This document shows, piece after piece, positions 1 through 4,891 of a DNA stretch of 12,109 bases. The stretch lies in the NCBI GenBank assembly GCA_046076045.1, contig JBJTRI010000162.1:1-12109 (forward strand), written 5' to 3'. Position 1 is the first letter of the stretch, and the number at the start of each line of letters is the position of its first letter. Position numbers and translations under genes: made by a program. The notes beneath the pieces were generated by a model. It worked only from the letters and a program-made list of their open reading frames with translations. It made no database searches and was not told the origin of the DNA. Origin of the DNA: JAIOPA01 sp046076045 (GTDB taxonomy: Bacteria; Eisenbacteria; RBG-16-71-46).

Positions 1-19
1 CCCTGTCCCATGACCCACC

Positions 20-53
20 GACGGCCCGCCGGGGTTCCCCCCGGCGGGCCGTC
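20..53. terminator. Strong GC hairpin, probable terminator
   Basis: Arms GACGGCCCGCCGG (20-32) and CCGGCGGGCCGTC (41-53) are perfectly complementary; two more G-C pairs extend the stem to 15 bp around a TTCC loop. No T-run follows on either strand, so intrinsic termination is inferred from stem strength only. It could end a plus-strand gene lying left of the window, or transcripts reading through from the minus-strand gene at 440-1129. Confidence 0.55.
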
Positions 54-65
54 GCGCGTTCGGGG

Positions 66-477
66 ACGGGCATCGAGGCCTGCTCACGACTTGCGCGAGT
101 GGATCTCGGCGGCGGCGGTCGTTGCCACTGCAGGCAGCACGATGGCGACTCCCGCTGTGATCCGGCACAGCGGGGTCCGCACACCATGTGGATGCCGCCC
201 TCGAGGTGCGGGCGGCGGAGGCCGCTCACTTTCTGCGAACAGGCCGGTGCCGCGGTGGGCGCGGCTCCATGCGCCATGCGGGCAAGTCCCTCTGTGAACT
301 TGCCCAGCGGGGTCCGCCCACCATGCGGATGCGCCCTCGAGGTGCGGGCATCGGAGCCTGCTCACTTTCTGCGAACATGTCGGCGCCTCGGTGGGCGCGG
401 CTCCATGCGCCATGCGGGCAAGTCCTTCTGTGAACCTGCTCAGCGGGGTCCACCCACCATGTGGATAGCGCCCTCGA
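66..477. repeat. Degenerate ~137-bp tandem repeat built on the 3' end of the adjacent gene
   Basis: The motif CAGCGGGGTCC recurs at 168, 305 and 441, giving periods of 137 and 136 bp. Copies 168-304 and 305-440 match along their length: CCCTCGAGGTGCGGGC, GCTCACTTTCTGCGAACA, GGGCGCGGCTCCATGCGCC and a CTGTGAAC block occur in both. The third copy (441-477) matches for about 36 bp and is the real 3' end of the minus-strand gene at 440-1129; after that it diverges. A weaker copy seems to precede the array at about 66-167 (GGGCATCGAGGCCTGCTCAC resembles 348-366). On the minus strand each unit repeats the gene's last ~11 codons plus ~100 bp of downstream DNA. The 60-440 stretch holds no convincing gene. 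Confidence 0.85.
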
Positions 478-1129
478 TCAGCGGGGGCAGCACGCATGCG
501 ACGTTGAGGCCGAGGAAGCTCTCCCGGAACATGCGCGCGCGATCGACGTCGCCCCGCTTCTCGGTCTGGATGTCGCGCACACCGACGTAGAGCAGCGCGG
601 CCGAGCACGCGAGCATGCTGACGGTGTGATAACCGCCTGAGTAGGCCCCCTCGGCCCCCACCAAGGCGGGCACGATGATGCTATTGAGGATCATGAAGCC
701 GCCCCAGTAGTAGCCACCGTCCTTCTGGCGGACGGTGGCGTAGGTCATGCCCGCGAGGGCCCCCTCCATGGCCACCGTCAGGCCCACGATGAGGGCGAGG
801 TCGTCGGAGCCCTGCCCTCGGTCGGTGGGCTTGCGAGCGCCCTCGCCCCACTTGTCGCCGAGCGGCCCGGACGGCGCCGGGATGCCAGCAGCCCCGCTGG
901 GCGAGGCGAGGGCCTCCGCGGTGTCGGACGGGACCGCGTCGCGGGAGTCACCCGGGACGCCGGTCGTGTCCGGGTCGGCCGTGCGCACGAACAGGTCGCG
1001 TTCGGCTGCGCGCGCGATGGCCGCACGCGAGAACGGGCCATCGCAGGCGGGACGAGCCGCTCGCGCGGGCGATGTCATGCACAGGAGCACGGCGCAGACC
1101 AACGGGACCAGGCGAACAGCACGTGCCAT
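440..1129 (-). CDS. Small membrane protein with signal peptide, function unknown
   Basis: The 229-residue product is not recognised. The ATG at 1129 is chosen because GAGGAGGTGG lies just upstream with about 4 nt spacing, and because it places a signal-like N-terminus first (MARAVRLVPLVCAVLLCM, AxA-like site near residues 22-25). A longer frame upstream to 1180 has no such support. Residues ~50-105 are Pro, Ser, Gly and acidic-rich and probably disordered. Residues ~110-222 hold about four hydrophobic segments (110-133, 144-164, 167-184, 205-222) with a charged loop RDIQTEKRGDVDRARMFRES between the last two. This suggests an inner-membrane protein with an extracytoplasmic N-terminal linker. 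It lies 68 nt downstream of the MFS gene on the same strand, so cotranscription is possible. Its final codons form one copy of the tandem repeat downstream; a single change (TGA against TGG or TGT) supplies the stop here. Confidence 0.75.
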   Translation of the reverse strand: MARAVRLVPLVCAVLLCMTSPARAARPACDGPFSRAAIARAAERDLFVRTADPDTTGVPGDSRDAVPSDTAEALASPSGAAGIPAPSGPLGDKWGEGARKPTDRGQGSDDLALIVGLTVAMEGALAGMTYATVRQKDGGYYWGGFMILNSIIVPALVGAEGAYSGGYHTVSMLACSAALLYVGVRDIQTEKRGDVDRARMFRESFLGLNVACVLPPLIEGAIHMVGGPR

Positions 1130-1142
1130 GGGGCCACCTCCT

Positions 1143-1167
1143 CGCTCCGCAGGGTATCGGCGGAGCG
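1143..1167 (-). other. Hairpin between two minus-strand genes
   Basis: CGCTCCGC (1143-1150) and GCGGAGCG (1160-1167) form an 8-bp stem with a 9-nt loop. On the minus strand it falls after the MFS stop and abuts the ribosome binding site of the next gene. It could attenuate read-through or mask that site; there is no T-run. Confidence 0.3.
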
Positions 1168-1197
1168 GGCGGAAGGGCACGGTGTCCTTAGGTAGGA

Positions 1198-2514
1198 CTA
1201 CAACTCGACGTCGCGCGTCTCGCGCGCCCCCAGCACGCTCAGCAGCGAGACGACCGCCATGCCGCTTAAGTACCAGCCCACCGCGGGCAGCCCGTGCGAG
1301 GTGGCGAGCGAGGTGGCGATGTAGGGCGCGAACGAGGCGCCGAGCACGCCCGCGGTGTTGAACGCGAGAGAGCTACCCGTGTAGCGGACCTCGGTGGGGA
1401 ACATCTCCGAGAGGGTGGTGCCGAGGGGCCCGTAGAACAACCCCGTGAGTGCCATGCCGATGACCACCGCGAGGATCGTCCCCATGTGGTGGCCCCCGAG
1501 CAGGCCGGGCATCACGAACCCGAACGCGAGGGTCGTCAGCGTGGTCAGCACGAACGCGCGGCGGCGGCCCCACTCCAGCATGAGCGCGCTGAGCGGGATG
1601 GTGGCCGCGAACGCGAGCACGGCGAGCATCTGGAGCGTGAGGAACCACGGCTTCGAGTACCCGAGCTGCGTGGTGCCCCACGACAACGAGAAGACCGTGA
1701 CCAGGTAGAACAGCACGTAGCCCGAGACCGGCATGAGCGTGGCGCGGAGGAGCGCGACCGGGTGACGCCGGATCACGGTGAGGAGCGGCACGCGCTCGCG
1801 CTGGACGGTCGCGCGGGCGAAGACCGGCGTCTCCTCGATGCGCAGCCGCACCCACAGCCCCACACCCACGAGCACGGCACTGGCGAGGAACGGGATGCGC
1901 CAGCCGTAGGTGAGGAAGTCGTCGCCCGGGAGGAATCTGGAGAGCAATAGGAACAGCAGGCTCGAGAGGAAGAACCCGATCGGCGCGCCCAACTGCGGGA
2001 ACATGCCGAACCACGCGCGCTGCCGCGGCCCCGCGTTCTCGACCGCCAGCAGGACCGCTCCGCCCCACTCCCCGCCGAGGCCCAGCCCCTGCCCGAAGCG
2101 CAGGACCGCGAGCAGCATGGGCGCGAGCAGGCCGACCTGCGAGTAGGTGGGCATGAGCCCGATGAGCACGGTGGAGAGCCCCATGAGCATGAGCGACGCC
2201 ACCAACGTGGTCTTGCGCCCCACCCGGTCCCCGAAGTGCCCGAACACGATCGAGCCGATGGGCCGGGCGAAGAATGCCACCGAGAAGGTGGCGAACGAGG
2301 ACATCATGGCGCTGGTGGGGTCGACCTCGGGGAAGAACAGCTTGGGGAACACCAGCGATGCCGCGATGCCGAAGATGTAGAAGTCGAAGAACTCGATCGT
2401 GGAGCCGATGAGGCTGGCCAGCAGCACACGACGCGTCGAGTTCCTTGGGGCGCCGGGGGCGGGGGCGGCGGTGAAACGTGCGGACGATTGCTCTGACGGC
2501 GGGGGAAGCGTCAT
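1198..2514 (-). CDS. MFS transporter, metabolite:H+ symporter (MHS) family
   Basis: The 438-residue product is a typical full-length 12-TM major facilitator permease. Its MHS-family marks are TIEFFDFYIFG in TM1 (39-49), loop 2-3 motif GHFGDRVGRK (92-101), QGLGLGGEWGGA in TM4 (142-153), YGWRIPFL (203-210) and RIEETPVF after TM6 (225-232). Characterised relatives (ShiA, KgtP, ProP, CitA types) import organic acids or zwitterions with protons; the substrate here cannot be read from sequence. The ATG at 2514 follows GGAGGT with 5 nt spacing; the frame stays open to 2736, but that extension crosses a promoter-like site and the insertion sequence's left end and looks non-coding. The C-terminus (ARETRDVEL) ends in the cytoplasm. 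No enzyme gene adjoins it to suggest a substrate. Confidence 0.93.
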   Translation of the reverse strand: MTLPPPSEQSSARFTAAPAPGAPRNSTRRVLLASLIGSTIEFFDFYIFGIAASLVFPKLFFPEVDPTSAMMSSFATFSVAFFARPIGSIVFGHFGDRVGRKTTLVASLMLMGLSTVLIGLMPTYSQVGLLAPMLLAVLRFGQGLGLGGEWGGAVLLAVENAGPRQRAWFGMFPQLGAPIGFFLSSLLFLLLSRFLPGDDFLTYGWRIPFLASAVLVGVGLWVRLRIEETPVFARATVQRERVPLLTVIRRHPVALLRATLMPVSGYVLFYLVTVFSLSWGTTQLGYSKPWFLTLQMLAVLAFAATIPLSALMLEWGRRRAFVLTTLTTLAFGFVMPGLLGGHHMGTILAVVIGMALTGLFYGPLGTTLSEMFPTEVRYTGSSLAFNTAGVLGASFAPYIATSLATSHGLPAVGWYLSGMAVVSLLSVLGARETRDVEL

Positions 2515-2544
2515 GGGGGACCTCCGAGGGTGTGCTGGCTCGGC

Positions 2545-2573
2545 ATGATGGGAGCCGTGCGGTCGTGGGTCAA
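2545..2573 (-). promoter_or_regulatory. Putative sigma70-like promoter of the MFS gene
   Basis: On the minus strand TTGACC (2573-2568) is followed after exactly 17 nt by CATCAT (2550-2545), matching the -35 consensus at 5/6 and the -10 at 4/6. It would give a leader of roughly 20-25 nt that contains the GGAGGT ribosome binding site. This is a pattern match only. Confidence 0.4.
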
Positions 2574-2597
2574 TCATGCCCCCGGTGGTCAAGCGAA

Positions 2598-2629
2598 CGC
2601 CCCCGGCGAGCAAGCGCTCACCGGGGGCG
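2598..2629 (-). terminator. Hairpin outside the left end of the insertion sequence
   Basis: CGCCCCCGGCGAGC (2598-2611) pairs with GCTCACCGGGGGCG (2616-2629) with one mismatch and an AAGC loop. Before the insertion it would have stood just downstream of the secreted-protein gene now at 3873-4547, so it is the likely original terminator of that gene. Its sequence, including the flanking CAAGCGAA, resembles the hairpin at 3819-3850. The strand is inferred from the gene it would serve. Confidence 0.5.
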
Positions 2630-2650
2630 ACGAGGACTGCCTGCCCGGTC

Positions 2651-2660
2651 CTACCGGTAG
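2651..2660. repeat. Left direct repeat CTACCGGTAG (target duplication)
   Basis: A perfect 10-bp palindrome directly abuts the left end of the insertion sequence. An identical copy stands at 3873-3882 against the right end. This is best read as the duplicated target; because the sequence is palindromic, its exact limits are uncertain by a base or two. Confidence 0.75.
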
Positions 2661-2663
2661 GAT

Positions 2664-2680
2664 TGTGCTTGGGAGATTGT
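2664..2680 (+). repeat. Left terminal inverted repeat
   Basis: TGTGCTTGGGAGATTGT matches the reverse complement of 3854-3870 at 15/17 positions (differences at positions 8 and 10). Three bases (GAT) separate it from the flanking direct repeat. Confidence 0.8.
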
Positions 2681-2710
2681 TGGGCATGGGGCGTGCAGTG
2701 GATCGTCGCC

Positions 2711-3808
2711 ATGACGGGAGACACCAACGCCTTCATCCCCCCGCACTGTCCGCGAACCGATTGCGACTACCACCGTTGCCGGCCCGGCTGGCGATGGGTG
2801 CGCTACGGGTCGTTCGTCCGTCGCGCGACGCCCGCGTCCATCCCACGATACCGATGCCGTCACTGCGGTCACACCTTCAGTTCGCAGAGTTTCTCCCCCA
2901 CCTACTGGCTCAAGCGCCCCGACCTCCTCGAGCCCATCGCCAACGGGGTGCTGGCCTGCGGGGGTTACCGCCAACTCGCGCGCTCCCTCCGCTGCTCCCC
3001 GGGCACGGTCCTCGAACAGGTCCGCCGACTCGGCCGGCACGCCCTGCTCCTGCTCGAGCAGCACCGCCCGCGTGGGCCCGTGCGCGAGCCGCTCGTCGTG
3101 GACGGGTTCGAGTCGTTCGCCTACAGCCAGTACCACCCGCTCTACCTGAACCTCGTCGTCGGGGCCCACAGTCACCTGGTCTACGCCTTCACCCACTCCC
3201 CGCTCCGTCGCAAGGGACGCATGACCGCCGGCCAGCGGAAGCGCCGGGCGGCCCTCGAGTCCGAGGACGGCCGCCCCGACCCGCGCGCGATCGAGCTCGG
3301 CACGCATCGCGCCCTCGCCCTTGCGGCCAGGCAGCCGCAGGCGCTCGTGGTGCGCAGCGACGAGCACGCGGCCTACCCGAGGGCGCTGCGGCGTCTGGCG
3401 GGCTACCGGGTGGTCCACGAGCGCACCAACAGCAAGGAGGCCCGCACCGCCCGGAACCCGCTGTTCCCGGTCAACCGCCTCGACCTGCTCCTCCGGCACA
3501 GCAGCGCGAACCACAAGCGCGAGACGATCGCGTTCTCCAAGCGCCACCAGTCGGTCGTCGAGCGCGCCGCATGGCTCATCGCGTGGCTCAACCTGGTGAA
3601 GCCGTTCTCCGAGCGCCACGGCGGCGGCACCCCCGCCCAGCGCGCCGGCACCGCGCAGCGGCCCTACACGGTGCGCGAGCTACTGCATCGCCGACTGTTC
3701 AAGGCCCACATCCGACTCCCGGAGGAGTACTCCGCCTACCACGAGGGCACCGTGCGCACGCCCCGCATCCGCAACGAGCGAAGGTTCACCGCCCGACTCA
3801 CCGTCTGA
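2711..3808 (+). CDS. Transposase with zinc ribbon, HTH and DDE-type core
   Basis: The 365-residue product is inferred to cut and join the element's ends. Residues 13-52 hold a zinc-ribbon pattern (C13, C18, C23, then C49-x2-C52 in YRCRHCGHTF), as in the InsA-like N-terminus of IS1-type transposases. Residues ~75-105 form a helix-turn-helix (YRQLARSLRCSPGTVLEQV) for end binding. The RNase H-like core offers D131 (LVVDGFESF), D217 (VVRSDEHAAY) and a late Glu, E271 (KRETIAFSKRHQ) or E284, as the likely triad. The ATG at 2711 is the first inside the element that precedes the zinc ribbon; its ribosome binding site is weak and a GTG at 2693 is an alternative, so the start is uncertain. The frame stays open upstream across the element's left end, which is not meaningful. 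It is the only plus-strand gene in the left half. Confidence 0.85.
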   Translation: MTGDTNAFIPPHCPRTDCDYHRCRPGWRWVRYGSFVRRATPASIPRYRCRHCGHTFSSQSFSPTYWLKRPDLLEPIANGVLACGGYRQLARSLRCSPGTVLEQVRRLGRHALLLLEQHRPRGPVREPLVVDGFESFAYSQYHPLYLNLVVGAHSHLVYAFTHSPLRRKGRMTAGQRKRRAALESEDGRPDPRAIELGTHRALALAARQPQALVVRSDEHAAYPRALRRLAGYRVVHERTNSKEARTARNPLFPVNRLDLLLRHSSANHKRETIAFSKRHQSVVERAAWLIAWLNLVKPFSERHGGGTPAQRAGTAQRPYTVRELLHRRLFKAHIRLPEEYSAYHEGTVRTPRIRNERRFTARLTV

Positions 3809-3818
3809 CCAAGCGGAA

Positions 3819-3850
3819 CGCCCCCAGCGAGCGGCTGCTCGCCAGGGGCG
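3819..3850. terminator. Hairpin inside the right end of the insertion sequence
   Basis: CGCCCCCAGCGAGC (3819-3832) pairs with GCTCGCCAGGGGCG (3837-3850) at 12 of 14 positions around a GGCT loop. It lies 10 nt after the transposase stop on the plus strand and 22 nt after the secreted-protein stop on the minus strand, so it could terminate both convergent transcripts. It resembles the hairpin at 2598-2629 over about 40 bp including CAAGCG(G)AA. Confidence 0.55.
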
Positions 3851-3853
3851 TCC

Positions 3854-3870
3854 ACAATCTTCGAAGCACA
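3854..3870 (-). repeat. Right terminal inverted repeat
   Basis: ACAATCTTCGAAGCACA is the inverted partner of 2664-2680 at 15/17 positions. Two bases (GA) separate it from the right CTACCGGTAG. Confidence 0.8.
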
Positions 3871-3872
3871 GA

Positions 3873-3882
3873 CTACCGGTAG
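3873..3882. repeat. Right direct repeat CTACCGGTAG overlapping a stop codon
   Basis: This is identical to 2651-2660. Read on the minus strand it supplies TAC CGG TAG, the last two codons (Tyr, Arg) and the stop of the secreted-protein gene. The element therefore duplicated the very end of that gene and left its reading frame complete. Confidence 0.75.
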
Positions 3883-4547
3883 AGCGACTTGACGCGGCTC
3901 CACGAGCTCTTCTGCGACGGCGTCACCGACTGCGGACCGATCACCACGTTGCCGAACGGCGCCGTGTCCGTGTACCACACGCACGCGCCCTTCAGCTGGA
4001 AGCCGTACTGCACGTGACGGTTCGGGTCGTTGATCGTCGCGAGCGAGATCGAGAAGTTGCCCGCGGCCGGCATCGGGATCGACTGCTCCACCACCGACGA
4101 GAAGTCGGGGGCGAAGTCGCGGATGAAGATCTTGCCGACGTGCGCCGACGTGAGCGTGTTCGACACGACGTTGCCGATGAAGGTCACCGTCTGGCCCGCG
4201 AGCGAGCCGTCGAACTGCGAGTAGAGGTTGGCCTCCATGACTTTGTTGCCGGCCGCGCCCGGGCCACCCGAGGGGGTGTACCAGAACGGGTTCGGGTCGC
4301 CGATCGTGTTCGGGCTCAGGGTCCAGTTGCCGCCCGCGAACGTCGCGTTGAGGTCCGCGATGCCCCAGCCGGAGCCGAAGATGTACCCGCCGCCGTTGCT
4401 CGGGAGTTCGAAGACGTTCATGAAGCCGTTCGTGAGGTTCACGTTGTCGACGTTGAACGTCACGGCCTTGGCGCTGCCCGCGAAGAGCGTGGTGGCGACG
4501 AGCGCACCCACGACGACGCGGCGGATCGAACGAGTCGCAAGCATCAT
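3873..4547 (-). CDS. Secreted beta-rich protein of unknown function with a basic C-terminal tail
   Basis: The 224-residue product starts with a clear signal peptide (RR at 9-10, hydrophobic 11-23, cleavage likely after SAKA at 25-28). The mature part is rich in Asn, Gly, Thr and aromatics, with stretches such as GSGWGIADLNATF (58-70), TLSPNTIGDPNPFWY (76-90), MEANLYSQ (104-111), LAGQTVTFIGNVVSNTLTS (117-135) and INDPNRHVQYGFQ (172-184), typical of extracellular beta-sandwich proteins from Planctomycetota and similar phyla; I know no function for them. A short linker leads to the tail SSWSRVKSLYR (214-224), which ends the protein and looks separate from the fold. There is no PEP-CTERM or LPxTG motif. 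Start: two ATGs at 4547 and 4544; GAGAGGAG lies about 9 nt before the first. The stop codon lies in the insertion sequence's direct repeat. A hairpin GGGGCC-GGG-GGCCCC (4575-4589) sits in the leader. Confidence 0.85.
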   Translation of the reverse strand: MMLATRSIRRVVVGALVATTLFAGSAKAVTFNVDNVNLTNGFMNVFELPSNGGGYIFGSGWGIADLNATFAGGNWTLSPNTIGDPNPFWYTPSGGPGAAGNKVMEANLYSQFDGSLAGQTVTFIGNVVSNTLTSAHVGKIFIRDFAPDFSSVVEQSIPMPAAGNFSISLATINDPNRHVQYGFQLKGACVWYTDTAPFGNVVIGPQSVTPSQKSSWSRVKSLYR

Positions 4548-4891
4548 TGCCGGGGACTCCTCTCTAGGATGTGAGGGGCCGGGGGCCCCAGGTGGCAAAC
4601 GCTCGATGGAGAACTCCAAGCGATAGCTTATTGTGAAGTATGTGCGGCTGACGAACAAAGTGGAATTTTCACGCTAACGCACAATTCTTGAATGGGTTCC
4701 AGCCCTTGGCGACGGCCCCGCATGAAGCCCGGGCAAGGCCGGGCCCGCGAATCCGTTGTGGCACAATCCGTTGCGTGCTCGTCCCGCGCGCCCCCATCCC
4801 GCCGGAACCGACAGGGGCGGCGGTCAGGCACCCCGGGGCCCCTGCCCCGGTGCCCGCCGCCGCCCCCTCGATGACGGCCCTGTCCGGAGCC
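4548..4891 (-). promoter_or_regulatory. Intergenic region with AT-rich promoter-like island
   Basis: No gene is visible here. The stretch 4620-4692 is strikingly AT-rich for this DNA (GAATTGTG, GAAAATTCC, CAATAAGCTAT on the minus strand) and sits 75-145 nt upstream of the secreted-protein start, so it probably holds that gene's promoter. A TTGTTC with ACAATA 18 nt later is a weak candidate. Farther left-to-right, AATCCGTTG occurs twice at 4750 and 4765 around the near-palindrome TTGTGGCACAA, which looks operator-like. The rest (about 4780-4891) contains the pullulanase terminator. Confidence 0.35.
4827..4854 (-). terminator. Probable terminator of the pullulanase gene
   Basis: GGCACCCCGGGGC (4827-4839) pairs with GCCCCGGTGCC (4844-4854) with a two-base bulge and a CCCT loop. 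It lies 37 nt past the pullulanase stop codon on the minus strand. No T-run follows. Confidence 0.5.

Larger units (their letters stand above)
2661..3872 (+). mobile_element. Complete insertion sequence with inverted repeats and one transposase
   Basis: The 1212-bp unit is bounded by inverted repeats TGTGCTTGGGAGATTGT (2664-2680) and ACAATCTTCGAAGCACA (3854-3870), 15 of 17 positions matching, and by direct copies of CTACCGGTAG (2651-2660, 3873-3882). It contains one intact transposase gene reading left to right. Length, a 10-bp duplication and a zinc-ribbon DDE-type transposase suggest the broad IS1/IS1595-like group, but I cannot assign the family with confidence. A hairpin at 3819-3850 between the transposase stop and the right repeat probably terminates transcription. 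The near-matching ends, intact frame and perfect duplication suggest a fairly recent insertion. Confidence 0.85.

Noticed and set aside
84..608. Coding sequence across the 137-bp repeats encoding a repeated peptide
   Set aside because: The repeats are out of frame with one another (137 and 136 bp), no ribosome binding site was seen, and the left part of the frame runs in the wrong frame through the well-supported gene at 440-1129.
2661..3872. IS200/IS605-type or REP-transposase element because of the hairpins
   Set aside because: The element has true terminal inverted repeats, a target duplication and a zinc-ribbon DDE-like transposase; no HUH/Tyr motif was seen, and one hairpin lies outside the element.
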